A DNA stretch of 64,000 bases, from assembly GCF_013393905.1 (NCBI RefSeq), contig NZ_CP040272.1, positions 3,348,001 through 3,412,000 of the forward strand, written 5' to 3'. The position numbers were made by a program, and so were the translations under genes. The notes under the pieces were generated by a model that was not told the origin of the DNA, made no database searches, and was given only the letters and a program-made list of their open reading frames with translations. Numbering within the stretch: position 1 is the first letter of the stretch; each line of letters opens with the position of its first letter. This stretch comes from Nostoc sp. C052 (GTDB taxonomy: Bacteria; Cyanobacteriota; Cyanobacteriia; Cyanobacteriales; Nostocaceae). Shown here piece by piece: positions 26,758 to 34,860 of the stretch.

Positions 26758-27000
26758 TAATGATACAAGTTAAATGTGTAACAGCTTAACATTAATATTG
26801 CTCATATTTTTTATATATAAAATAAATTTTTCTTATTGCAACCTAACTAAGCGAGAAAATAACATAAATAAAACTTATCGGGATTAAGTAACTAAATTTC
26901 ATTACTAATCGGGTTCGATTTCCAGTCACATCGTTTAATTTTTCTCGTAGTATCAGAATTGAAGCAAATTTAAACCAACGGCTAATCCCACAGAACAGCC

Positions 27001-27029
27001 GTGACCTTTGCCTTAAGATAACTTATACT
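27001..27029 (+). promoter_or_regulatory. Candidate sigma70-type promoter of the ferredoxin gene
   Basis: A -10 hexamer TATACT (27024-27029) is preceded, 17 bp away, by GTGACC, a partial match to TTGACA. This predicts a short leader of about 20 bases before the ATG at 27057, with GAGAGGA as ribosome site. It rests on pattern only. Confidence 0.4.
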
Positions 27030-27056
27030 GCCGTTTACAAAAGAGAGGATTACTCA

Positions 27057-27356
27057 ATGCCAAGTTATAAAGTGACACTAATCAACGAGTCTGAAGGACT
27101 AAATACAACACTTGACGTTGATGATGATGTCTATATTCTAGACGCGGCTGAAGAAGCTGGTCTTGACTTGCCCTACTCTTGCCGCGCTGGTGCTTGCTCG
27201 ACCTGTGCAGGTAAAATCGTCAAGGGTACTGTCGATCAAGGCGATCAGTCATTCTTAGACGATGAGCAAATCGAAAAAGGATACGTACTGACTTGTGTCG
27301 CTTACCCAACCTCTGACGTAACAATCGAAACTCACAAAGAAGAAGACCTTTACTAA
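27057..27356 (+). CDS. petF: Plant-type [2Fe-2S] ferredoxin
   Basis: A 99-residue electron carrier on the acceptor side of photosystem I. It passes electrons to FNR, nitrogen-assimilation enzymes, thioredoxin reductase and bilin reductases. Cluster ligands are Cys42, Cys47, Cys50 (CRAGACSTC) and Cys80 (YVLTCVAYP). Length and the highly acidic surface (LDVDDDVYILDAAEEAG, HKEEDLY) are those of PetF-type ferredoxins. AGAGGA precedes the ATG, and a clear terminator follows, so it is monocistronic. A heterocyst-type FdxH is less likely: the sequence fits the vegetative form, and no nif genes lie near. Confidence 0.95.
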   Translation: MPSYKVTLINESEGLNTTLDVDDDVYILDAAEEAGLDLPYSCRAGACSTCAGKIVKGTVDQGDQSFLDDEQIEKGYVLTCVAYPTSDVTIETHKEEDLY

Positions 27357-27498
27357 GAACTAAGCAACTCAACCATAAACCTCTTGCAAGAGTTACCAAT
27401 GTTGAAAAAATACAAGTATGGCATCTAGGGCCAACACACTTGCAATGCTGTGTGTATCTCTAAAAGCGACTTTGATAAAAAGCCTAGTTCAGTGTTGG

Positions 27499-27538
27499 GC
27501 AGGAACACAGTAAATGTTGTGTTCCTGCTTAATTTTTT
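27499..27538 (+). terminator. Rho-independent terminator after the ferredoxin gene
   Basis: An 11-bp perfect stem (GCAGGAACACA at 27499-27509, TGTGTTCCTGC at 27518-27528) with an 8-base loop, followed by TTAATTTTTT. It lies 143 bp after the ferredoxin stop codon. Confidence 0.85.
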
Positions 27539-27601
27539 ACTTGAAAATCAGTATACTATGGAATTCTCTCGTACATAGTACATAAGCTCAGTGCGGATAG
27601 T

Positions 27602-29191
27602 TCACAGCTTAATTTCTTTACTGAGAATTTTAATCTGAGTACCAGGATAGTAGAATTGGAGAATTTTTGGACTTGACCAACCTAGTTTTGCTAAATTTTG
27701 AGCGCCAGTTTGACTCAAGCCGACTCCATGCCCTAATCCACCACCAATAAAAGCATATCCCCAAAGTTCTGTCTTGCCTTTGTTTAGGGGTTCTATGTAA
27801 AAAAGCGTACTTACGGGAGCAGCAAAGGCGCTGCGAACTTCATCTTTATGCAGAACAAAGGTGCTGTGATCGGTTTTAACCGCAAGTTCAAGAATACGTC
27901 CACTCTGGCTTCGCTTCACGACTGCCATAGCCTGAATTGTCTTAAATTTGGCATGGGGACTGTTTTTCACCTGCAAAAATTTCTGCAAGTCCTTGATAAT
28001 ATCCTGTAAAGGGGTTTCTTTATGCCAACGAAACATATCCCACTTGCTTTCATTAAATCCTTGTTGTATGTTAATAAATTTTTTGAAGTTCTTTTCATCT
28101 GCTAAACTCTGCTTAGATAAGTCCCAAAAATTAGTCGGAGCATCCAGTACAGGGTGGAGATAGGGACGATCGTCACCATTCCAGATATCGCGGAAGGAGG
28201 CGGTGACACCACCAGTAGTAGAAGAATACAAGGCGTCTACTAGTTCATTTTTATAAGTTAATACTTTACCCCTGGTTGAGGCGATCGCTTGGTCTGTTTT
28301 GGCAGCGGCTCCCTTCAGCCCATAATAAACTTGGCAGTGAGTATCAGCACACAACTGATAATTATCTGCGGCAAACCTGCGTAAATTTCTCAAGGCATAA
28401 GTCCGGGCGAGAATTGCTTGGGCTTCCAGCGCCGCTGTTGGTGCTTCTGTACCTATTTCGTAAGGCACAACCCCACGCAAATAAGTTTCTAAGGGTACTT
28501 GATTAACTAGAGTGTATGTGCCATAAGCATTTGGCTGCAAATTCAATTGGCCAGCATAAAGACGAGCGTTCTCTTGTTTGTCGCTTTTATTCACCCGAAT
28601 CAAGTTTTGCTCTGTGCTAATTTCCAAGCCATTTGGGCTATAGCGATTACCATCCACTACCCAACTCACTCGTGGCACTTGTTTCAAAACTCTAGTATCA
28701 AGATATACTTTCTCTTTGGTAGAAGCTTGGATGTTTTGCAATAACAAGCGTCGCAATAAAGGAGTGCTGTAAACATCTCGTTTCGCCCAAACCTGCCAGC
28801 GTTCTGGCTGGGCTATTTCCACTTCCATTCCCAGAGAACGCCATTTATTAGCACTGTCTTCCGCAGTTTCAAAAGTGCGGTATGTGCCTAAAACTACCAC
28901 TTCTTCGACTGCTGACTGGGGCAAAGCTTCCATGACTGTTTCCAGCTTTACAGGGTTCTTAGTAAACAGGATTTGCTGCTTGTTGCCCACTTGAAATTTT
29001 AGCTTTAAGCGATCGCCTTTTATGGGTTCTAGTTGCAGCTTGGCTGTGGCTTCGGCGCCAAATCGCTGCACAATCCCAATTTTCAGTTCTATATCCTGGA
29101 TATTGCTCTCTGGCCCTGATGCCGCAGTCAGTCCCAATAGACAAAATGTTGTCAGCACAGTGTAGGGAAAACACCAAAATGAAAATTTCAT
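27602..29191 (-). CDS. SpoIID/LytB-domain protein
   Basis: From the ATG at 29191 the protein has 529 residues. It starts with a signal peptide (MKFSFWCFPYTVLTTFCLLG) and is preceded by AGGTGG. The C-terminal half is the SpoIID/LytB domain: PLETYLRGVVPYEIGTEAPT, ALEAQAILARTYALRN, YSSTTGGVTASFRDIWNGDD and the final GGGLGHGVGLSQTGAQNLAK. Related SpoIID proteins are lytic transglycosylases acting on denuded peptidoglycan; here a cell-wall role in the periplasm is likely. The frame is open to 29347, adding 52 residues encoded by a dispersed repeat. That extension is less convincing because the ribosome site is at 29191. Confidence 0.85.
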   Translation of the reverse strand: MKFSFWCFPYTVLTTFCLLGLTAASGPESNIQDIELKIGIVQRFGAEATAKLQLEPIKGDRLKLKFQVGNKQQILFTKNPVKLETVMEALPQSAVEEVVVLGTYRTFETAEDSANKWRSLGMEVEIAQPERWQVWAKRDVYSTPLLRRLLLQNIQASTKEKVYLDTRVLKQVPRVSWVVDGNRYSPNGLEISTEQNLIRVNKSDKQENARLYAGQLNLQPNAYGTYTLVNQVPLETYLRGVVPYEIGTEAPTAALEAQAILARTYALRNLRRFAADNYQLCADTHCQVYYGLKGAAAKTDQAIASTRGKVLTYKNELVDALYSSTTGGVTASFRDIWNGDDRPYLHPVLDAPTNFWDLSKQSLADEKNFKKFINIQQGFNESKWDMFRWHKETPLQDIIKDLQKFLQVKNSPHAKFKTIQAMAVVKRSQSGRILELAVKTDHSTFVLHKDEVRSAFAAPVSTLFYIEPLNKGKTELWGYAFIGGGLGHGVGLSQTGAQNLAKLGWSSPKILQFYYPGTQIKILSKEIKL

Positions 29192-29462
29192 GACCACCTG
29201 ATAGCGTTCGCGCAGCGTCTCCAAAAGTTGCGATCGCGAGTAATCGTTCGCGTTGGCGGAGCCTCTCGTAGAGAGTGTCTTCTGCCCCTTAATGTGTCGT
29301 TGGAGCTTATTTTCCAATTGCTTTGTAGCGCGGTTTTTTTGTCGCATGAATGCTCCAATGATACCATTACCAATTTTGCCCCAGATACTAGTTGCAAAAC
29401 GAAGTCATAATGACTATGATTTATTTAGAGACAAAAAACAGAACTAGTTGCATAAACTCTTT

Positions 29463-29726
29463 ATGGTTAAAGTCCAAGAAATTCCATTAAATCAGATAAA
29501 ACGGCCATTGCCCCGTACAAACGATCCAAATAAAGTGCAAGCCTTAATGGAATCGATTGCGGAGATTGGGCAGCAAGAACCTATTGATGTCCTAGAAGTA
29601 GATGGACAATATTATGGCTTTTCTGGTTGCCACCGGTATGAAGCTTGCCAGCGTTTAGGCAAAGAAACCGTTTTAGCCAGAGTTCGTAAAGCACCCCGTA
29701 GCGTTTTGAAGATGCACTTAGCATAG
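29463..29726 (+). CDS. srxA: Sulfiredoxin
   Basis: An 87-residue protein with the ParB/Srx fold. It should reduce sulfinic acid forms of 2-Cys peroxiredoxins with ATP. The hallmark is FSGCHRYEA with catalytic Cys56 and the neighbouring His and Arg. RPLPRTNDPNKVQALMESI at the N-terminus is typical. The ATG at 29463 is preferred; a TTG 15 bp upstream is the longer option. It is followed by dps on the same strand, which suits an oxidative-stress setting. The intervening 104 bp contain a heptamer foldback. Confidence 0.9.
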   Translation: MVKVQEIPLNQIKRPLPRTNDPNKVQALMESIAEIGQQEPIDVLEVDGQYYGFSGCHRYEACQRLGKETVLARVRKAPRSVLKMHLA

Positions 29727-29805
29727 ACAATGGGGAATGGGGGCTAGGAATCAAGGGCTTAATTTTCTTGCCAATCCCCAATGCCCAATTCCCAATCCCC
29801 AATTA
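29727..29805. repeat. Heptamer foldback between srxA and dps
   Basis: GGGGAATGGGGG and CCCAATCCCCAAT-type heptamers face each other around AAGGGCTTAATTTTCTTGCC. The same design recurs on the far side of dps (30325-30420). Confidence 0.65.
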
Positions 29806-29830
29806 CATATAACCTAATTAGGAGAAAATT

Positions 29831-30322
29831 ATGTCATCGAAAGTAACAGTTAAAAATGTAAATATCGGCATTGACGAGGCGAGTAGGGCTAAAATTGCTG
29901 ACGGTTTATCTCATCTGTTGGCTGATACTTATACACTGTATCTGAAAACTCATAATTTTCATTGGAATGTAACAGGGCCGATGTTTCAAACGTTGCATCT
30001 AATGTTTGAGACTCAGTATACAGAATTAGCCTTAGCAGTGGATTTAATAGCCGAGAGAATTAGAGCGCTTGGCTATCCTGCACCAGGAACCTACAGCGAA
30101 TACGCCAAACTAAGTTCGATTCCAGAAACTCCTGGAGTTCCTAAAGCTGTGGAAATGATCCGCTTGCTAGTGGAAGGACAAGAAGCCGTAGTCAGAACTG
30201 CACGGTCTATTTTCCCTGTGCTAGAGGAAGTTAACGACGAACCTACCGCCGATTTATTGACTCAGCGGATGCAGGTACACGAAAAGACAGCTTGGATGTT
30301 GAGAAGTTTGCTGGAAGAATAG
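29831..30322 (+). CDS. dps: Dps-family ferritin-like protein
   Basis: A 163-residue mini-ferritin. The inter-subunit ferroxidase ligands are visible when aligned with E. coli Dps: His44 (NFHWNV), His56 and Glu60 (LHLMFE), Asp71 and Glu75 (VDLIAERI). Dps dodecamers oxidise Fe(II) with hydrogen peroxide and store iron, protecting DNA and photosystems. TTAGGAGAAAATT precedes the ATG and is a strong ribosome site. Nostocales carry several Dps paralogues; which one this is cannot be told. It lies between srxA and the XRE/GrpE-like gene, with foldback repeats on both sides. Confidence 0.93.
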   Translation: MSSKVTVKNVNIGIDEASRAKIADGLSHLLADTYTLYLKTHNFHWNVTGPMFQTLHLMFETQYTELALAVDLIAERIRALGYPAPGTYSEYAKLSSIPETPGVPKAVEMIRLLVEGQEAVVRTARSIFPVLEEVNDEPTADLLTQRMQVHEKTAWMLRSLLEE

Positions 30323-30324
30323 GA

Positions 30325-30420
30325 ATTAGGGACTAGGGACTGGGTACTAACAAATAAAGACTTAATTTTTTTGCCAATCCCCAATCCCCAATCCCCAGTC
30401 ACCAATCCTCAATCCCCAAT
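30325..30420. repeat. Heptamer foldback overlapping the next gene start
   Basis: GGGACTAGGGACTGGG on the left faces tandem CCCCAAT/CCCCAGT units on the right, around CTTAATTTTTTTGCC. Its last unit, CCCCAATG, contains the first bases of the ATG used by the following gene. Confidence 0.65.
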
Positions 30421-31063
30421 GCCCCACACCCAAAAGTTGCAAGATTTAATGCAACAGGTAGGTATTTCTAGTTTTAAAGCGCTGAGTCGTGCTGCTGGTG
30501 TCTCAGAGCGTCAAATTTTGCGATTACGTCAGGGAAAGCTAGAGCAGATGCGGGTAGATGTGCTGCTTAAGCTGTCGTCAGTGCTACAGATTTCATTAAG
30601 TGAATTAATCGCAACTTTTTCAACCGTAGAGTTATTACAAGAGAAAACAGCACCTACCCAGGAATTGTTACAAGAAATTACAGATTTAAGAAGAGAGTAC
30701 GATCGCTCGCAACTTCAATTAGAACAACAGCGAGAAATATTACTACAAGAACTCCAGCAGTCAACCTTGCAACTGCTGGAGTCTTTATTATTGCAATGGC
30801 CAACAGCAGCACAGAAAGCGCAGGAGAATCAACAGCTAGCAGCAGTTAAAATAGTCCCATTGGTACAGAAACCCCTGGAAAAGCTTTTGCAAGCGTGGGG
30901 AGTAGAAGCGATCGCACCTGTGGGAGCAGAATTACCTTATGATCCCCAACTTCACCAATTGATGGAGGGAACTGCACAGCCTGGAGGAACAGTCAAAGTG
31001 CGTTACACTGGCTACCTTCAAGGTAAGAAGTTGCTTTACAGAGCGAAAGTAAATCCTGTTTGA
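30419..31063 (+). CDS. XRE-type HTH protein with GrpE-like C-terminus
   Basis: A 214-residue protein from the ATG at 30419; a TTG at 30371 would add repeat-encoded residues. Residues 6-67 are an XRE/Cro-type DNA-binding domain (SFKALSRAAGVSERQILRLR, LLKLSSVLQISLSELIATF). Residues 75-120 form a Gln/Glu-rich coiled coil. Residues 145-212 resemble the GrpE beta domain that contacts DnaK: IVPLVQKPLEKLLQAWGVEA, YDPQLHQLMEG and a final VKVRYTGYLQGKKLLYRAKV. GrpE itself has no HTH. A regulator that senses or recruits DnaK is conceivable, but this is inference. It follows dps and srxA on the same strand. Confidence 0.75.
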   Translation: MPHTQKLQDLMQQVGISSFKALSRAAGVSERQILRLRQGKLEQMRVDVLLKLSSVLQISLSELIATFSTVELLQEKTAPTQELLQEITDLRREYDRSQLQLEQQREILLQELQQSTLQLLESLLLQWPTAAQKAQENQQLAAVKIVPLVQKPLEKLLQAWGVEAIAPVGAELPYDPQLHQLMEGTAQPGGTVKVRYTGYLQGKKLLYRAKVNPV

Positions 31064-32042
31064 GGTAGTTAGAGACGCGATTAAATCACGTCTGTACAGG
31101 ATTTGTGTTATGTGTTGAGAAATATATAGATATTGGGAATACTAAAAATAGCAGGGGCGATCGCCTTAGAGAACTTCTGTTAGATAGTTGGTGTAGATTC
31201 AAGCTTGCTTGGCACTGTTGAAACCAAAGTTTTCGGCTCTAGAAGGGTAATCCAGAGGTAAATTATTTCAATAATGTAAGTAATTGGACATAAATAAACG
31301 TAGATCCTAGTTACTATCATAAATACTCAGTAGTCAAGAAAGGATTATATCTACTAATGATTATGATGTGAAACCTCGATAGTTGAGTATTTTTGCTTAT
31401 AGTTTGAATTGGGCGATAGGACTGGGAAAATTTTGTGGGTGATGCAGACCCGCTTAACCACGCAAAGGAACGTTGCTGCTAGACTCGGTTTAATTGCGCG
31501 TAGGCGTAGCCAAACTAGGTATTGCTCCGACTCATTGAATTTTGAATTGTTTAATGATGGCTATCAGCATGAGATTTATTGGAAAATTTTACTTTTGGCA
31601 AAAATATTTGGTAAACAATCTGAAAAGCGGCAACCTCAGCTTGTAGATACAGTATATATTTACATCCATGATATACAGGTAAGTTGGTGTTAAAAATTAA
31701 CATAGTATGCCGAAAAATAAAATCAGCGAACAGCTTATAAATCTGTCGTTCAAACCGTTATACAAAACTAAACATACATGAGTTTTACTATGCTGACTTA
31801 CTTATATAGTCTATTCTCAACTGGTATATTCCTAGTAAAAAAGCGATATTGAATGTAAGACAATATGGTTTTTCGTATTACAAAAAAGTAGATTAAAATA
31901 CTTATAATTGATCTTTATCTATCCTGATTAGTTATCAATGGTTACTCAATATGTAATCTTATATTTTATTTTACAAGCATTTTTAAATGTTCTATAATGG
32001 CGAAATGAGAGAATTATTTACACAAATCAGAGTGACATAATT
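31064..32042. other. Long AT-rich spacer without a supported gene
   Basis: The 979-bp gap has a GACGCGATTAAATCACGTC palindrome near 31074, a HIP1 site near 31157 and long AT-rich tracts. A 94-residue frame at 31409-31693 shows no family likeness and crosses a repeat (GCGTAGGCGTAGCC near 31498). A regulatory RNA or the leader of the STAS gene could lie here, but nothing specific is visible. Confidence 0.45.
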
Positions 32043-32369
32043 ATGAGAGAACAAGTAAAAGTTATTAAGCTCAGTGGTAATTTGAACGCCACAACTTCAC
32101 AAGAATTTCGACAAAATATCACTGATATTCTAGAGAAGGGTGCGAAAATCGTGTTAGTTGATTTTAAAGATGTAACCTTTATGGATAGTTCCGGTTTGGG
32201 AGCTTTAGTATTAGCTTTTAAAACCTTGCGTGCAGCAGATACTAAACTTGTTCTCTGCTCAATTAATGAGCAAGTCAGGATATTATTTGAACTGACTAAT
32301 ATGGATAAAGTATTTGAAATATTCCCTAGTCAAGATGCATTTAATCAAGTTTTAGTTTCCAATACTTAA
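32043..32369 (+). CDS. STAS-domain anti-sigma factor antagonist
   Basis: A 108-residue single STAS domain, like SpoIIAA/RsbV. The phosphorylation site is the FMDSSGLGALVLAF loop (Ser49 or Ser50). In partner switching, the unphosphorylated form binds an anti-sigma kinase, and a PP2C phosphatase restores it. The gene directly converges with a response-regulator/PP2C gene (stops adjacent at 32369/32370), which is a likely partner. No kinase gene of the HATPase type is visible nearby. Cytoplasmic. Confidence 0.9.
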   Translation: MREQVKVIKLSGNLNATTSQEFRQNITDILEKGAKIVLVDFKDVTFMDSSGLGALVLAFKTLRAADTKLVLCSINEQVRILFELTNMDKVFEIFPSQDAFNQVLVSNT

Positions 32370-33506
32370 TTAATCAAACTTCATTTGCAAAATAGATAAA
32401 TCATCATCAAAAGCATCTTTGGAGTTCAGAGCAATTAAATAACTCAGTACGCGATCGAGTTGGCTATCAACTGGATCTTGTAAACTAACTAATAGCTGAA
32501 TAAAAGCATCCAAACTCCAAAGTGTGCCATCTGATTTAGTGATTTCATAAGCACCATCACTAAAAATATAAAGGGTACTAAATTTTTCAATATTGCAAGA
32601 TGCATCAACATATTTTGCCTCTGGAAACATCCCAACTGGCATACCGGGGGTTTTCAGGAGTTTAACTTCAGATTTCCTTGGAGATGTGCCGGTTACTAAA
32701 ACTGCTGGTGGATGACCTGCACTAGCATAAATTAACTGGCGGTTGATTCGATTGTAAACTCCATACCAAATCGTAAAGTATTTATCATTTTGATAATTCA
32801 TTTGAAAAGTATCATTCAAAGCCTTCAATACATCACTAGGTTGATAGTAATTCAGACCTTTGAGCGCACGTGAACGCAGCAAATTCAGCACTGAAACAGA
32901 GGGAAGAGTAGCTTTCAATCCATGTCCGGCGGTATCGAGTAAGTAAATTGCCAGATAATCATCATCGAGCCAATAGTAATCGAAACAGTCACCGCCGAGT
33001 TGTCGCGAGGGAATGAACCGGAAATTTATCTTGAAGGGTTCGGTCATGGAAAAAGGTAGTAGCGATCGCACATAGTCTGCGGCTTCTGACATTTCTGATT
33101 CTAAAAGCAACTTTTGATCCTGCAAATCTCTACTCAACTGATGCAGGCGCAATCCCGCTCTTACCCGTGCTTGTAATTCATTATGCTCAATAGGTTTGGA
33201 GATAAAATCATCAGCACCAGCATCTAGACCTTTGACGCAATCAGCAACAGAATCCAAGGATGTTAATAAAATAAAGAATGTGGTGGAAAATTTGGGGTCT
33301 GCCTTAATGCGGTGACAAACTTCCAGTCCAGTCAAACCCGGCATGATCCAATCACAAATAATTAGAGCTGGACGATAAGCTAGTGCTTTTTCTATTCCTT
33401 CATCGCCGCTACTGGCAGTCACTACCTCATAACCTTGTTTTTCCAAAATCCTTTTTAGGAGTATTTTTATTGAATAGTCGTCATCAATTATTAGTATTTG
33501 AAACAT
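32370..33506 (-). CDS. Response regulator with PP2C/SpoIIE phosphatase domain
   Basis: A 378-residue two-domain protein. Residues 1-120 are a receiver with acidic pair Asp8/Asp9, phospho-acceptor Asp52 (IICDWIMPGLTG) and Lys104 (ISKPIEHNE). After a coiled linker (125-150), residues 160-378 are a SpoIIE/RsbU-type PP2C phosphatase with the metal-binding aspartates in LGGDCFDYYWLDDDYLAIYL, then DTAGHG, and IFSDGAYEITKSDG near the C-terminus. Phosphorylation should switch on dephosphorylation of a STAS protein, most simply the one encoded opposite. The controlled sigma factor or target is unknown. Confidence 0.92.
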   Translation of the reverse strand: MFQILIIDDDYSIKILLKRILEKQGYEVVTASSGDEGIEKALAYRPALIICDWIMPGLTGLEVCHRIKADPKFSTTFFILLTSLDSVADCVKGLDAGADDFISKPIEHNELQARVRAGLRLHQLSRDLQDQKLLLESEMSEAADYVRSLLPFSMTEPFKINFRFIPSRQLGGDCFDYYWLDDDYLAIYLLDTAGHGLKATLPSVSVLNLLRSRALKGLNYYQPSDVLKALNDTFQMNYQNDKYFTIWYGVYNRINRQLIYASAGHPPAVLVTGTSPRKSEVKLLKTPGMPVGMFPEAKYVDASCNIEKFSTLYIFSDGAYEITKSDGTLWSLDAFIQLLVSLQDPVDSQLDRVLSYLIALNSKDAFDDDLSILQMKFD

Positions 33507-33807
33507 ATAAAGTTGCAGGAAACACTTATTAATAATTTGCTGTCAAAATAAAAAATAAAAATATGCTATGAGCTAATAAGGTACTAGGATCAATACAGGG
33601 ATGCTAATATGGTACTACTTATTGTTTGTATACAATAGACTTTAACCTCACTTCCATTCCTCTCTCTTAAAAGCATAGAGGCTTTGAATTTTACTCCCCA
33701 ACCCTAGTAAGGAGTTGGGGTTAGGTTTCTATTAGACTCAACCCAGAAGCATTAGAAATCGTTTTTATTTACCTATAGAATTTATGACTGTCAAACAGTC
33801 ATAAATT
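33507..33807. other. Spacer with a T/A-rich hairpin
   Basis: Between two minus-strand genes. It contains no gene. A strong hairpin near its lower-strand start (33775-33811) is listed separately. Confidence 0.4.
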
Positions 33808-33811
33808 CTAT
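33775..33811 (-). terminator. Hairpin at the 3' end of the DUF1350 gene
   Basis: A 17-bp perfect stem (ATAGAATTTATGACTGT / ACAGTCATAAATTCTAT) with a 3-base loop. The stem contains the stop codon of the minus-strand DUF1350 gene, so it probably ends that transcript or protects its end. Only a weak T-run follows. Confidence 0.55.
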
Positions 33812-34575
33812 GGTGCTGCTAAAGGATTTAGCCATAAGAGGATGTTGCTTTTTAGCTGGTTTAAGTCGCGGTATGCTTCTTGCTTAAACCATTGTCCTAA
33901 AGCGTCAAAAGGGGTGAAAGAGGTTCCAGTTTGCCATTTAATATCTTGACCTAGAGGTGTTGTATGAGTTCCTGGTAACGTTTGTGCTGTCACCATCTCA
34001 TCAAAACGTTCTTGTAAGATTTTGGTTAATGCTGCCGATTGATCAATGTTGTCATTACTAAATTTTATTAATAAATTGCGTCGGACATTGTAACGCTCTT
34101 GGACAAGCTTGTTAGTTTCCACAGGTGAGGGAGTAAACTCGATGGAAAAAGTAGAATTGAATTGTTCTACTAGAGGGATAGCTTCTTTAGCGGCGTAGTT
34201 GTTGAAGGATATTAAAATGTTGCCTGCACGTTCTACTTTAAAGAGGCTACCAATCAGCAAGTGAAGTTTACAGCCCATGCTATGTCCAACGCCGTAAATA
34301 GGGAAGTAGAGCTTGCGTAATGCCCCAGAATCCTGTAAGCGTTCGAGGGTGCGGTCAAAGTTTAACAGTACGGATTTGGCGATCGCAGTATGATCCAATG
34401 TATTAACGAAAGGCGTAGCAATTACAACATAACCTTTACTTGCCAGTTGTTCGAGTAACCAGCGATAAGTAATGTGTGGTGCAGTGGCGACAAATGCACC
34501 GCCTAAAAAATGAACGATACCTATGGGATTTCGGGGAATAATTACCCAGTTCCCTCTAATTTCTTTCCAGTCCAT
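33808..34575 (-). CDS. DUF1350 alpha/beta-hydrolase-like protein
   Basis: A 255-residue member of DUF1350, a group found in cyanobacteria and plastids. It has an alpha/beta-hydrolase pattern: an oxyanion-type strand IGIVHFLGGAFVATAPHITY (about 18-37), the elbow YGVGHSMGCKLH (nucleophile Ser around 99) and LISFNNYAA. A late His in GTHTTPLGQDIKW could complete a triad. The reaction is unknown. It stands alone on the minus strand with a hairpin at its end. The cytosol or thylakoid surface is the likely location, as there is no signal peptide. Confidence 0.85.
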   Translation of the reverse strand: MDWKEIRGNWVIIPRNPIGIVHFLGGAFVATAPHITYRWLLEQLASKGYVVIATPFVNTLDHTAIAKSVLLNFDRTLERLQDSGALRKLYFPIYGVGHSMGCKLHLLIGSLFKVERAGNILISFNNYAAKEAIPLVEQFNSTFSIEFTPSPVETNKLVQERYNVRRNLLIKFSNDNIDQSAALTKILQERFDEMVTAQTLPGTHTTPLGQDIKWQTGTSFTPFDALGQWFKQEAYRDLNQLKSNILLWLNPLAAP

Positions 34576-34734
34576 GTGGATAAGCGATCGCTTTATGAAT
34601 ATTCTTTATGTTAGATCGGTGATTGCAACCCTGGGAAGGATTCTGGTAAAAGCCATTAATAATGTCTGTGAGCAGGTTAGAAACCAACCCACCTGAGTGC
34701 TTTCTAAATTCCCATTACAAAACCTAATTGCGTT

Positions 34735-34860
34735 AGCGAGTATTCGTACCCCTACGGGGAAGTAAGCTACGCCCAGCATCTCTTAGAGACATTACGAATT
34801 ACGAACTACGAATTACGTTAGCGTAGCGGTAGCGAGGAACGAGCGTCATTACGAATTATC
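34735..34860. repeat. Dispersed repeat block
   Basis: It contains GCGAGTATTCGTACCCCTAC, ACGAATTACGAACTACGAAT and TTAGCGTAGCGGTAGCGAGG, an interspersed type common in Nostoc-like genomes. No coding capacity. Confidence 0.55.

Larger units (their letters stand above)
26433..27056. other. Divergent spacer before the ferredoxin gene
   Basis: The 624-bp spacer separates bvdR and the ferredoxin gene. It contains a half copy of the MITE-like repeat at 26698-26757 and a long AT-rich tract (26800-26900), and ends in the ferredoxin promoter region. No gene is seen; two short plus-strand frames lack family likeness. Confidence 0.5.

Noticed and set aside
26905..26930. GGGTTCGATTTCC as a tRNA T-arm
   Set aside because: The flanking bases do not pair as a T-stem, and no acceptor stem or anticodon arm can be folded around it.
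31409..31693. A 94-codon hypothetical gene
   Set aside because: It crosses a dispersed repeat, starts within poor context and has no recognisable composition or motif.
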